A stretch of 50,502 bases of DNA, taken from NCBI GenBank assembly GCA_016791105.1, contig JAEUNM010000013.1:1-50502 (forward strand). The letters run 5' to 3'. Below the pieces are notes generated by a model. That model made no database searches and was not told the DNA's origin. It saw only the letters and a list, made by a program, of their open reading frames with translations. Shown piece after piece: positions 20,594-30,694 of the stretch; the stretch's first letter is position 1, and each line of letters begins with the position of its first letter. The stretch is from Rhodocyclaceae bacterium (GTDB lineage: Bacteria; Pseudomonadota; Gammaproteobacteria; Burkholderiales; Rhodocyclaceae). Both the position numbers and the translations under genes were made by a program.

Positions 20594-21762
20594 GGGCAGT
20601 TCCGCTGGCCTATTCGCTGCGCAATTTATGGACGCGCCGCCTCACCACGGTACTGACGGCGGGCGGCATGGCGCTGGTGGTATTCGTGTTTGCGGCCGTG
20701 CTCATGCTGGACCAGGGGCTCAAGGACACCTTGGTTGCGACCGGCGCGGTGGATAACGCGGTGCTCATACGCCGCGGCTCCGGCACGGAAATTCAGAGCG
20801 GCATAGAGCGCGCGCAGATCGGCATCGTCGAAGCCCAGCCCCAGGTGGCGCTGGGTGCGGGCGGCACCGCGCTGGCATCGCGCGAGGTGGTGGTGTTGAT
20901 CGGCTTGGCCAAGCGCGGCGCACCCGATTCCGTTGCCAACGTGGTGGTGCGCGGCGTGGGCGCCGTGGGCCTCAGCTTGCGGCCGCAACTGCGCATTACG
21001 GAAGGGCGGGAATTTCGCCCCGGCTCGGACGAAATTATCGTCGCGCACAATATCCGGCGCCGCTTCGAAGGCGCAGATCTGGGCCAGACGCTTAGTTTCG
21101 GCGGGCGCAGTTGGCGCATCGTGGGGCTGTTCGATGCCGGCGGCAGTGGTTTCGATTCGGAAGTGTGGGGCGATGCCGACCAATTCATGCAGGCTTTCCG
21201 GCGCAATGGTTATTCGGCGCTGGTGGTGAAGCTCAATGACCCGGAGGCGTTCGATGCGTTCCTGCTGGGCATAGAATCCGACCCCCGCCTCACCGTCGAA
21301 GCCAAGCGCGAACCGGTGTTCTATGCCGACCAGTCGCAGGCCATGTCGACTTTTCTGACCGTGCTGGGGCTTGCGCTGTCCATCATTTTTTCGGTCGGCG
21401 CGGTGATCGGGGCGATGATCACCATGTATGCCGCAGTGGCCGCGCGCGTGGGCGAAATAGGCACGCTGCGCGCCCTGGGTTTTCGCGCCGGTGGGGTGCT
21501 GCTGGCGTTTCTGCTGGAATCCTTGCTGCTGTCGCTCGTCGGCGCCGCGGTAGGCCTCGCGGCGGCCAGCCTGCTGCAAACGTATACGGTGTCGACCATG
21601 AATTTTCAGTCCTTTTCGGAACTGGCGTTCGGCTTTCGGCTTACCACCGCCATCGTGTTGAAAACCCTGGCGTTCAGCTTGGTCATGGGGCTGGCCGGCG
21701 GTTTGTTGCCGGCTTTGCGCGCTGCGCGCATGAATATCGTCGAGGCACTGCGCGCAGCGTGA
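20590..21762 (+). CDS. ABC transporter permease, FtsX/MacB family (second)
   Basis: A 390-residue protein with the same topology as its neighbour: an N-terminal helix (LTTVLTAGGMALVVFVFAAVL), a periplasmic domain of ~230 residues and three C-terminal helices with VGEIGTLRALGFRAGG. The two permeases differ clearly in the periplasmic domain, which fits a LolC/LolE-like or DevC-type heterodimer with divided tasks. The substrate could be a lipid, lipoprotein, peptide or siderophore and cannot be read from the sequence. It ends the exporter cluster, and lpxC begins ~200 bp later from its own promoter. Confidence 0.9.
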   Translation: MRAVPLAYSLRNLWTRRLTTVLTAGGMALVVFVFAAVLMLDQGLKDTLVATGAVDNAVLIRRGSGTEIQSGIERAQIGIVEAQPQVALGAGGTALASREVVVLIGLAKRGAPDSVANVVVRGVGAVGLSLRPQLRITEGREFRPGSDEIIVAHNIRRRFEGADLGQTLSFGGRSWRIVGLFDAGGSGFDSEVWGDADQFMQAFRRNGYSALVVKLNDPEAFDAFLLGIESDPRLTVEAKREPVFYADQSQAMSTFLTVLGLALSIIFSVGAVIGAMITMYAAVAARVGEIGTLRALGFRAGGVLLAFLLESLLLSLVGAAVGLAAASLLQTYTVSTMNFQSFSELAFGFRLTTAIVLKTLAFSLVMGLAGGLLPALRAARMNIVEALRAA

Positions 21763-21898
21763 ATCGCGTCCGGCCAGGCCGATGCGCCGGTTTGTACGGC
21801 AAGCCGGGAACTGGCGCCGGCTTCGTACTGTCCGTTTGCTCGAATCAGGTCTGCGCAACACGGGGGAAAACATACAGTGCTGCTTTATTGCAACGATG

Positions 21899-21928
21899 TT
21901 GCACTGCACAAAATCCCTGTGATATGAT
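21899..21928 (+). promoter_or_regulatory. Sigma-70 promoter of lpxC
   Basis: TTGCAC (21899-21904) and TATGAT (21923-21928) are separated by 18 bp, four and five matches of six to the consensus, in a locally AT-rich stretch. The predicted transcription start is ~30 bp before the lpxC ATG. This is the clearest promoter in the window. Confidence 0.65.
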
Positions 21929-21966
21929 GATAGTCATTCCATAGTGGGCTAGCCGAATTACCGACC

Positions 21967-22878
21967 ATGCGTCAACGCACCTTGAAATCGCTTGTACGCG
22001 CCACCGGCGTCGGCCTGCATTCCGGCACCAAGGTGAATCTCGTGCTGCGGCCTGCCGCGCCCGACACGGGCATCGTGTTCCGGCGCGTCGATCTGGATCC
22101 GCCGGTCGATCTGCCGGCCGACGCCACCGGCGTCGGCGACACGCGCATGGCTTCCTGCCTGGAGCGCGACGGTGCCAAGGTTGGAACCGTGGAGCACCTG
22201 ATGTCGGCGCTGTATGGCCTGGGCATCGATAATCTTTATATCGATCTGGATGCGCCCGAAGTGCCCATCATGGACGGCAGTGCATCGACCTTCGTGTTTT
22301 TGCTGCAGTCCGCGGGTGTCGAAGAACAGCCGGTGCCCAAGCGCTTCATACGCGTGCTGAAGCCGGTGGAAGTGAAGGAGGGTGACAAGTGGGCGCGGCT
22401 CGATCCGCATGAAGGCTTCAAACTGAGCTTTTCCATCCACTTCAACCATCCGGCCGTGGATAGCACGGGCACCCGCGTCGAAATCGATTTCGAGAAAGAT
22501 TCTTACGTGCGCGACGTGGCGCGCGCACGCACCTTCGGCTTCATGCAGGACGTGGAAATGCTGCGTAATGCCGGGCTCGCCCTGGGCGGCAGCCTGGATA
22601 ACGCCATCGTGATGGACGAATACCGCATCCTCAATGCCGACGGCTTGCGCTACGCGGATGAATTCGTCAAGCACAAGGTGCTAGATGCGATTGGCGATCT
22701 GTACCTGATCGGCCGCCCGCTGCTGGCTGCATTTTCCGCCCACAAATCCGGCCACGCGCTCAATAACGCGCTGTTGCGCGCCTTGCTCGCGCAATCCGAC
22801 GCTTACGAAATCGTGAGTTTTGCGGAGGACGCCGCGCCGGCCGGGGTGTCCAGTCTGTTCGCCTTTGCGCCTGCCTGA
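21967..22878 (+). CDS. lpxC: UDP-3-O-acyl-N-acetylglucosamine deacetylase
   Basis: A 303-residue enzyme of normal length. It catalyses the committed step of lipid A synthesis, removing the acetyl group from UDP-3-O-acyl-GlcNAc in the cytosol. Zinc ligands are His77 (in [16 protein letters not shown]), His236 and Asp240 (HKVLDAIGD), and the catalytic His263 is in HKSGHALNN. The opening QRTLKS...GVGLHSG is canonical. Its presence shows a Gram-negative outer membrane. The order lpxC, small membrane protein, DUF721, M23, secA is the usual betaproteobacterial end of the division/cell-wall region, here without ftsZ directly upstream. Confidence 0.97.
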   Translation: MRQRTLKSLVRATGVGLHSGTKVNLVLRPAAPDTGIVFRRVDLDPPVDLPADATGVGDTRMASCLERDGAKVGTVEHLMSALYGLGIDNLYIDLDAPEVPIMDGSASTFVFLLQSAGVEEQPVPKRFIRVLKPVEVKEGDKWARLDPHEGFKLSFSIHFNHPAVDSTGTRVEIDFEKDSYVRDVARARTFGFMQDVEMLRNAGLALGGSLDNAIVMDEYRILNADGLRYADEFVKHKVLDAIGDLYLIGRPLLAAFSAHKSGHALNNALLRALLAQSDAYEIVSFAEDAAPAGVSSLFAFAPA

Positions 22879-22884
22879 CGAAAA

Positions 22885-23076
22885 ATGCTGCTGCTACGCC
22901 TCGTAGCGGTCATTGCCGTCATTGCGATAGGCGTAAATCTGGTGTTGTTTCTGTCGCAGCGCGACCCGCGCCACCTCCAGCGCGCCTGGCGCATCGCGCA
23001 GTTTGCGGTTTTGTTCGCGCTCATCATGGCGGCGCTGTTTTTCTTCGAGCGAGCCCTGTTACCTATTGCGGGTTAG
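22885..23076 (+). CDS. Small two-helix membrane protein downstream of lpxC
   Basis: A 63-residue protein with two hydrophobic helices (~1-23 and 38-60) separated by a charged loop SQRDPRHLQRAWR. It begins 6 bp after the lpxC stop, so it is likely co-transcribed. Small membrane ORFs at this position with the same RD.R.L..AWR.....F loop are familiar to me from other betaproteobacteria, which supports a real gene. The function is unknown. Confidence 0.65.
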   Translation: MLLLRLVAVIAVIAIGVNLVLFLSQRDPRHLQRAWRIAQFAVLFALIMAALFFFERALLPIAG

Positions 23077-23211
23077 CCGGATGCGGCGACCGCTCTCTCT
23101 TTGTGGGTACATCTGCCGCAGGGCAGCGACCGGCAGTGAAACCCCATATCACCCGCCCCCCCGCGCCACACTGCTGCAAGTAAACCTTACTGTTTTGCCG
23201 TCCGCAGCGAG

Positions 23212-23649
23212 CTAGCGCGAACGCTCCAGCAGTCGCTTCAGCGCTTGTCCCAGGGAATCCTGCTCGCCCAAACTTTCGCTAAGGTTTTCAATGTGTTCGC
23301 GTGCCTCGGCGGGGATGAGGCGGGGCTCCGCCAAGCGCCCGCTCGAAGCATCGGCGGGCCGCGGCGCTTGCACAATTACCGTGATTCCGCTAAGCTTCAC
23401 GCCGTTTTTCTCGAATGCACCGCACAAACTCGGTGTCAACTGCCGCAACCTGGCCGCAACTGCGCCCGAATAAGCGCAGAGTACAAGAACATCCTGCTTG
23501 AAATTGGCAACGTGGCTCAGCTCCTTCAGGGGCGTGGGCGCCACTTTTTCGTAGTGCCGCTGCATGCGGGCGATGCGCTCGGTTTGTGCGCGAAAGCGCG
23601 CCAGGGCGTCGGATTCGCTCACGATCTGATCGAATTTGCGTGCAGGCAT
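23212..23649 (-). CDS. DUF721 (DciA-like) family protein
   Basis: A 145-residue protein. The middle part (LKELSHVANFKQDVLVLCAYSGAVAARLRQLTPSLC) is the DUF721 KH-like fold found in DciA, the ancestral loader/partner of the replicative helicase DnaB. The C-terminal third is charged and probably flexible. Its location between lpxC and the M23 peptidase gene, on the opposite strand, is characteristic of betaproteobacteria. It is divergent from the M23 gene with only 26 bp between starts. It ends with TAG. Whether it is the sole helicase loader here cannot be judged. Confidence 0.75.
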   Translation of the reverse strand: MPARKFDQIVSESDALARFRAQTERIARMQRHYEKVAPTPLKELSHVANFKQDVLVLCAYSGAVAARLRQLTPSLCGAFEKNGVKLSGITVIVQAPRPADASSGRLAEPRLIPAEAREHIENLSESLGEQDSLGQALKRLLERSR

Positions 23650-23675
23650 GGATGCAAGATACCAAAGGAGTGAGG

Positions 23676-24617
23676 GTGCAGATTATTCTCGTATCGAGCC
23701 GCCTGACAAGTGCGCGCACGATCACCATCACCGGCCTGCACGTGGTGCTCGCGCTAGTGGCGCTGGCGCTGCTGGTGGTCGCGACTTCCACGCTGTTTTC
23801 CTGGGTGACCTTGCGGCACGGGCTGGAATTGCGCCTGCCCTTCGTCGAATCGCTCGTATCCTCGGTGCGCGCTGAAGAACACGCCAAGAGCGAAGGTTTG
23901 CTGCGCGAAAACCTCAAAGCCATCACCTCGCGCCTGGGCCAGTTGCAGGCGCAAATGCTGCAACTCGATTTTCTGGGCGCACGCCTGGGACAAAAAGTGG
24001 GCATACAGCCGCAGGACGTGAAACCCGGCACCGACGCCGGCAAAGGTGGGCCGCTGGTGCCCGTGCCGGTCAGCCTGAGTCCGCTGCAGATGCAGATGGA
24101 ACTGGACCGTCTGGCATCGCAGATCGAAGTGCGGGGTGACTACCTGGGCCTCATCGACGCTGAATTGCTGGGGCGCAAGCTCAAGAAGGATTTGCTGCCG
24201 ACCACCCTGCCGGTGGTGGGTGGAACCTGGAATTCATCGTCCTATGGGGTGCGCGTGGATCCCATCACGCATCGCGCCGCCATGCACGAGGGGGTGGATT
24301 TTGTCGGCGACACCGGCACGACCATCGTGGCTGCCGCGGCCGGCGTGGTGGTGTCGGCCGAATGGCATGCGCAATATGGCAACCTGATCGAAATCGATCA
24401 CGGCAAAGGCCTCACCACGCGCTACGCCCATGCCTCGCGGATGTTCGTGGTGGCCGGCAGTTTCGTGCGGCGCGGCCAGAAAATCGCGGAAATCGGCAGT
24501 ACCGGCCGCAGTACCGGCCCGCACCTGCATTTCGAAGTGCGCCAGGACGGCGTCGCGCTCAACCCGACCCGCTTTCTCGAAACGGCCGACCTGAACATCC
24601 TGCAGGCGCGCCGCTAA
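23676..24617 (+). CDS. M23 family metallopeptidase (LytM/EnvC-like)
   Basis: A 313-residue protein. I chose the GTG at 23676 because AAGGAG sits 5 bp upstream; the longer upstream frame overlaps the DUF721 gene. One N-terminal membrane anchor (VVLALVALALLVVATSTLF) precedes a coiled-coil region (~60-110). The C-terminal M23 domain has the HEGVDFVGDTGT zinc motif, HGKGLTTRYAHAS and the GPHLHFEVR motif, so the zinc ligands and catalytic His are all present and it should be an active peptidoglycan endopeptidase. It probably acts in the periplasm during wall remodelling. Confidence 0.9.
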   Translation: MQIILVSSRLTSARTITITGLHVVLALVALALLVVATSTLFSWVTLRHGLELRLPFVESLVSSVRAEEHAKSEGLLRENLKAITSRLGQLQAQMLQLDFLGARLGQKVGIQPQDVKPGTDAGKGGPLVPVPVSLSPLQMQMELDRLASQIEVRGDYLGLIDAELLGRKLKKDLLPTTLPVVGGTWNSSSYGVRVDPITHRAAMHEGVDFVGDTGTTIVAAAAGVVVSAEWHAQYGNLIEIDHGKGLTTRYAHASRMFVVAGSFVRRGQKIAEIGSTGRSTGPHLHFEVRQDGVALNPTRFLETADLNILQARR

Positions 24618-25026
24618 GCGTCCTTCCGGCGCAGTACTACTGCACGCGGCGGCTTGGCCCCGCGTGTTAAAATCAATGGCTTCGTCGCATAAGTGCTGTG
24701 GCTGGGCGCGGTGCGACCAGGTGCCTGCCTGTTTTGCCACGCGGTCGTGCGCGCGGCTTGCGTTTCCTGCATCGCATCCAGCCGGGCCGGCAAGGGCTGC
24801 AGCAGCGGAGCGCACGAGCAGGAGACTATCCCCGGGGAACTTGTACGTCTGCGCAGCTGAAAATGCCGGCGAGGCCTCTTGTATATCCCCCATCACCATC
24901 CCAATATGAGTTGTTTGCCAATTTTGCCTAGGCTCTGCGGCCAAATGACTCCAACCGTGCCGGCATGAACGGCCTGTCCATATTGCACAGGCGTGGCGGC
25001 ACAGTGACTATCCGGGCACCCATCCC
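24618..25026. other. Intergenic region upstream of secA
   Basis: About 400 bp with no frame of coding character. I see no tRNA-like fold. A weak promoter candidate (TTGCAC near 24985 with GACTAT 17 bp later) lies just upstream of secA, but no good Shine-Dalgarno sequence precedes the ATG. The long leader may carry translational control of secA; I see no SecM-like arrest peptide. Confidence 0.35.
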
Positions 25027-27744
<2,718 letters not shown>

Positions 27745-27776
27745 CTGAGGACAGAAGACTGAGGACAGAGGACAGA
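27745..27776. repeat. Short tandem-like GGACAGA repeats
   Basis: CTGAGGACAGA occurs at 27745-27755 and again at 27759-27769, followed at once by GGACAGA (27770-27776). The run begins at the first base after the secA stop. It is too short for a CRISPR array and looks like local slippage. Confidence 0.7.
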
Positions 27777-27844
27777 ATTTCGGCGGCCTGCGGCCGGAGT
27801 TTGGGTGGGGCCGGGCCAGGTTTTACCCGGCTGCGGTAAGCCGA

Positions 27845-27897
27845 CGCAACTCGTAGGGCGCAAAAGCGTAGCGCATTGCGCCGTATGGAGCGCTTCC
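27845..27897. repeat. 53-bp palindromic repeat, copy 1
   Basis: Differs at one base from 29153-29205. The core GGCGCAA...TTGCGCC is an inverted repeat around a 12-nt loop, preceded by CAACTCGTAG. The layout resembles the widespread GTAGGG-type palindromic intergenic repeats of proteobacteria (REP/MITE-like). Together with the second copy it brackets vapBC. Confidence 0.85.
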
Positions 27898-27990
27898 AGG
27901 CCCCTGGCGGCCTTGACCGGGACGCAGGTGTCAGCGGCGGTCAAAATCCGCCGAAATGCGGCGGCGGCAAAAAATCGGGTGCATGTTTTG

Positions 27991-28060
27991 CTTGGTCGTT
28001 GCCGTGTCAAGGGCGGGCTTTAGCCCGGCGAAGCGAACCCTCGACACGGCAACGACCAAG
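27991..28060. repeat. Nested inverted repeat
   Basis: Two perfect 18-bp arms (27991-28008 and 28043-28060, starting CTTGGTCGTT) can pair, and pairing can extend ~4 bp inward after one mismatch. Inside lies a second palindrome, CGGGCT (28014-28019) with AGCCCG (28022-28027). The element looks like a MITE or structured RNA and has no T-run, so it is not a simple terminator. Confidence 0.8.
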
Positions 28061-28072
28061 GTATGCTTGGGC

Positions 28073-28109
28073 ATGGCTGTAAGCGCAGCAGTTGTGCGCT
28101 TACAGCCAT
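28073..28109. repeat. Perfect 15-bp hairpin
   Basis: ATGGCTGTAAGCGCA (28073-28087) pairs perfectly with 28095-28109 around a 7-nt loop. It lies 12 bp after the nested inverted repeat and the two may form one composite element. No T-run follows. Confidence 0.8.
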
Positions 28110-28376
28110 TTAGACCAGCGCTTTTCGTCGCCAATTTTCAACGGAGATTCACCGCCGCCAACACGCAGGCGCAATCCGTGCCGCGGTACGCCGCACAATC
28201 ATGTGCAGACATCGCCGCCGTAGATCCTGGCCGTCATTGCGTTCCGTGTGCCCGGCCGGTCGGGTGTGATTTGGCTTCTTCTTCAATTCATAGTGTCCGA
28301 TTGCCATCGGCGCCGCGCCCAACTGGGCGGCGTTTCCGGGCGGGGGCGGGTTCAAAAGCGGATTTTGGGCATCCAA

Positions 28377-28406
28377 TTGAGTACTCACTCGGGTTGTGTA
28401 TATACT
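28377..28406 (+). promoter_or_regulatory. vapBC promoter
   Basis: TTGAGT (28377-28382) and TATACT (28401-28406) at 18-bp spacing, ending 26 bp before the vapB start. The -10 box lies inside the operator palindrome, as expected for autorepression. Confidence 0.6.
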
Positions 28407-28422
28407 GGATATACATAACCCG
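28390..28422. promoter_or_regulatory. vapBC operator palindrome
   Basis: Two 14-bp arms, CGGGTTGTGTATAT and ATATACATAACCCG, match as inverted repeats at 13 of 14 positions around the spacer ACTGG. The site covers the -10 box and ends 10 bp before the vapB ATG. It is the probable binding site of the VapB AbrB-type domain, alone or with VapC. Confidence 0.75.
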
Positions 28423-28432
28423 GAAAATTCCC

Positions 28433-28699
28433 ATGCGTACGCGTGTTTTCAAAAGCGGCAATTCTTTCGCCCTGCGCCTGCCCAAGGATTTGGCCCTGTT
28501 TCAGGCCGCGCAGGAGGTGGAGGTCGAGCGCGTCGGCAGCACGCTGGTCGTGCGGCCGGTGGCGGCTGACAGCTTGGCCGACATGGCAGAAATTCTGGCG
28601 GCTTTTCCGGCCGGATTCATGGCCGAGGGGCGCGGCGAACAGGAGCAGGACGAGCGGGATTGGGCGCTGCCTGACCGGGCCGATTTCGGCCGCGATTGA
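28433..28699 (+). CDS. vapB: VapB-type antitoxin with SpoVT/AbrB domain
   Basis: An 88-residue protein. The N-terminal ~45 residues are a swapped-hairpin AbrB domain (MRTRVFKSGNSFALRLPKDL) that binds DNA. The C-terminal half, acidic at the end (GEQEQDERDW), should wrap the toxin active site. I chose the ATG at 28433 because the AbrB motif begins there and the operator lies just upstream; the longer in-frame extension runs through repeats. The vapC ATG follows 2 bp after the stop. The pair probably neutralises and represses itself. Confidence 0.88.
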   Translation: MRTRVFKSGNSFALRLPKDLALFQAAQEVEVERVGSTLVVRPVAADSLADMAEILAAFPAGFMAEGRGEQEQDERDWALPDRADFGRD

Positions 28700-28701
28700 A
28701 C

Positions 28702-29109
28702 ATGCTCTACCTGCTCGACACCAATATCTGCATACACCTGATACAGGCCAGTCCGCCACAGGTTCTGGCCCGGTTTGCAGGGCTGCGGCAGGGGGAAGTA
28801 TTGATATCGGCCGTTACCTACGCCGAGTTGTGTCACGGTGTGGAGCGCTATGGCGGCGACGATCGTGCCCGCGCGGAACGGGCTCTGGCGCGCTTTGCGG
28901 CGCGCATACCGGTCATGCCATTCGACACCCGCGCGGCCGAGCGCTACGGCCTGCTTGCCGCCGCCACGCGCGTGCGTCGCCGCGACGCCCTGGACCGCCT
29001 GATCGCGGCCCACGCCCTGCAATTGGGCGCCGTTCTGGTTACCAACAACGAAGCCGATTTCCGGGACTATCCCGGGCTGACGCTGGAAAACTGGGTGGCG
29101 CAACCCTGA
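28702..29109 (+). CDS. vapC: VapC-type PIN-domain ribonuclease toxin
   Basis: A 135-residue PIN-domain protein. The acidic metal site is complete: Asp6 in YLLDTN, Glu42 in TYAELCHG, Asp95 in RRRDALDRLIAAHA and Asp119 in TNNEADF. VapC toxins cleave specific RNAs, often initiator tRNA or 23S rRNA, when freed from VapB. The ATG at 28702 is preferred to a TTG two codons earlier. The gene is intact, and the unit is bracketed by two near-identical 53-bp repeats, which suggests acquisition as a cassette. Confidence 0.9.
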   Translation: MLYLLDTNICIHLIQASPPQVLARFAGLRQGEVLISAVTYAELCHGVERYGGDDRARAERALARFAARIPVMPFDTRAAERYGLLAAATRVRRRDALDRLIAAHALQLGAVLVTNNEADFRDYPGLTLENWVAQP

Positions 29110-29152
29110 TTCCGCGGCGGCGGCTAATCCCCAGGCGGGGCCGCGACGACTC

Positions 29153-29205
29153 CGCAACTCGTAGGGCGCAAAAGCGTAGCGCATTGCGCCGTATGTAGCG
29201 CTTCC
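29153..29205. repeat. 53-bp palindromic repeat, copy 2
   Basis: 52 of 53 bases equal copy 1 at 27845-27897, in the same orientation. It lies 43 bp after the vapC stop. The similarity fades beyond the 53 bp on both sides. Confidence 0.85.
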
Positions 29206-29231
29206 GCGCTCCTGGCTGCACTGGATAAGAC

Positions 29232-29248
29232 GCGGGCAAAAGGCCCGC
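29232..29248 (-). terminator. Short hairpin after the minus-strand gene
   Basis: GCGGGC and GCCCGC (6 bp each) around AAAAG lie directly after the stop of the gene ending at 29249. Read on the minus strand the loop is CTTTT and no T-run follows the stem, so termination would be weak. Confidence 0.35.
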
Positions 29249-29923
29249 TCATTCCGCGCGTTGGAAGTTCAAGCGCAGAGTGAACTGCCCCCGATACAGG
29301 GCTCGCACCAGGCACTCTTCCGGACCGGCCTGAAATTCGACTTCTGCCGGCAAATCGTCTTGGGTGGCGCGTGCGCGCAGGCCGCTTGCCCCATATTTGA
29401 TGCGCAGGCTGAGCGCCAGTGGTGGACCGCCAGCATTTCCTGTTCCCAGCGGCCCGTATTCGAATACCAGGTCTGCATCACCAAAGGTGCTGAACACGCG
29501 CCATTGCCCGCCGCGGCAGGACGGCGCCGGGGTTTGGGGAGCCAATGCGGGGCCGGCCAGCGGTGGTATGGGCTGCAGCGCGCGGTAGCGTGGGCTGTCC
29601 GGCGGAACGATGACCGTGGCGTCGGCAGGTACGTTGTCGCACTCGTACGCGTCGGCCCAGCCATCCTTGGCCGTATCGGCTTGCAGTACCAGCGTCGCAT
29701 TGCGCTCCACGCCGGGCTGGCCGGCGCGACGCGCCAGAAATTGCGGCGCCTCTGCGATGGTGTTGGATGCGGGGGAGGGCGGCAGTTCTGCGGCCGCCCA
29801 GGTGCTTGCGGTCAGCCCGCAAGCGGCGGCCAGTGCGCGCAGGATGCGTCTGCCTACCGCGCGGCGCTTACTGCATGGAAATGCGGCGGGCGCCGTTGTA
29901 GCGCGACAGCCAGTAGGACTCAC
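29249..29923 (-). CDS. Secreted protein of unknown function
   Basis: About 224 residues if started at the GTG at 29921-29923. The start is uncertain: in-frame ATGs at 29965 and 30001 lie deeper inside the NlpC/P60 gene, and no start codon stands directly before the signal-like stretch (RRAVGRRILRALAAACGLTASTWAAA). The mature part has no motif I recognise. It contains two short Cys segments (YECDN, SCRGG), which could form a disulfide, and a beta-rich C-terminus (LRIKYGASGLRARATQDDL). The overlap with the upstream peptidase gene suggests translational coupling and a shared envelope role. Confidence 0.55.
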   Translation of the reverse strand: MSPTGCRATTAPAAFPCSKRRAVGRRILRALAAACGLTASTWAAAELPPSPASNTIAEAPQFLARRAGQPGVERNATLVLQADTAKDGWADAYECDNVPADATVIVPPDSPRYRALQPIPPLAGPALAPQTPAPSCRGGQWRVFSTFGDADLVFEYGPLGTGNAGGPPLALSLRIKYGASGLRARATQDDLPAEVEFQAGPEECLVRALYRGQFTLRLNFQRAE

Positions 29924-30419
29924 GCATGTCCTCGACGCGAACCACGCCGCCGGCCGAGGGCGCATGCACGAACTTGTCCCCGCCCAGGTAAATGCCGACA
30001 TGGGAAAAGGTCCTGCGCAGCGTATTGAAAAACACCAGGTCGCCCGGACGCAGTTCGTCGCGTTCGACTTCCGTACCTACGCCGGCCATGTCGCGCGCCG
30101 TGCGCGGCAGGGTACGGCCCAGGGCCTCCAGTGCGGCGTGGCGTACCAGCCCGCTGCAGTCGAAGCCGCTTTCCGGCGACTGTCCGCCGCGGCGGTAATA
30201 AATACCCAGAAACGACAGCGCGTGGGTAGCCAAATCTTCGGCCGCGGATTGGGTGCGATCCAGCAGCGCCACGGCGGTTTTGCGCGCGCGCTCGATGAGC
30301 TGTGTGTCGGGTGCCGGATCGGCGGCGAACGCGCCGGCTGTGGAACACAGAGCCAAGGCGAAAAATACGCTGCGCAAAACTTCGGCGCAGTGCTGCTTGG
30401 AAACGTAGATTGATTTCAT
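29868..30419 (-). CDS. NlpC/P60 family cell-wall peptidase
   Basis: A 183-residue secreted protein. The ATG at 30417-30419 starts a signal peptide (VFFALALCSTAGAFAA). The C-terminal NlpC/P60 domain has nucleophile Cys88 in GFDCSGLV, His140 in FSHVGIYLGG and a third polar residue His152 in KFVHAP, so it should be active. Such enzymes cut the D-Glu-meso-diaminopimelate bond of peptidoglycan stem peptides in the periplasm. It is followed by, and overlaps, the unknown secreted protein gene. A longer upstream frame lacks coding character. Confidence 0.88.
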   Translation of the reverse strand: MKSIYVSKQHCAEVLRSVFFALALCSTAGAFAADPAPDTQLIERARKTAVALLDRTQSAAEDLATHALSFLGIYYRRGGQSPESGFDCSGLVRHAALEALGRTLPRTARDMAGVGTEVERDELRPGDLVFFNTLRRTFSHVGIYLGGDKFVHAPSAGGVVRVEDMRESYWLSRYNGARRISMQ

Positions 30420-30640
30420 GGCTGCTGTCTTTATTGGTTGATCCGCTCTGGGCGGAGACAGTAGAGCGAAGGTACGGCGCCTCCTCGTGTGCCGTGCCTC
30501 GCCATGAATGGCAGATGCTGCGAAAAACGCAGGACTATACGTGGCAAAGTGCCGACTGTAAAGTGGGCGAACTTGAATTGGCTCAAGTGCCGGGTGTGGC
30601 ATTCCCGTAATTCATAATTATCCTGGCCCTTGCCATCGGC

Positions 30641-30646
30641 TATACT
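30641..30646 (+). promoter_or_regulatory. -10 box upstream of the first acuI-like gene
   Basis: TATACT in the context GGCTATACTCGCGG, 48 bp before the ATG; the -35 region (TTATCC at 17 bp) is weak. The same TATACTCGCG 10-mer stands upstream of the decarboxylase gene at 36669. Confidence 0.35.
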
Positions 30647-30694
30647 CGCGGTCTGCAAACATAGATAGACCACTGCTGCATTGGGGGGCGCGAC

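Larger units (their letters stand above)
27745..28432. other. Palindrome-rich intergenic region between secA and vapBC
   Basis: About 690 bp without a credible gene. It contains a short GGACAGA repeat run, one copy of a 53-bp palindromic repeat, a nested inverted repeat, a perfect 15-bp hairpin, and finally the vapBC promoter and operator, each listed separately. Small frames here are GC-rich shadows with no ribosome site. Confidence 0.6.

Noticed and set aside
24618..25026. SecM-like leader peptide for secA
   Set aside because: No frame with a ribosome site, signal peptide and arrest-like end was found in the gap.
27745..27776. CRISPR array
   Set aside because: Only two and a half short units with no spacers of constant length.
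28149..28388. 79-residue minus-strand gene upstream of vapB
   Set aside because: Proline- and arginine-rich, no ribosome site, lies in the repeat-rich gap.
27845..29205. Complete insertion sequence or composite transposon around vapBC
   Set aside because: No transposase frame lies between the repeats and no target duplication is visible.
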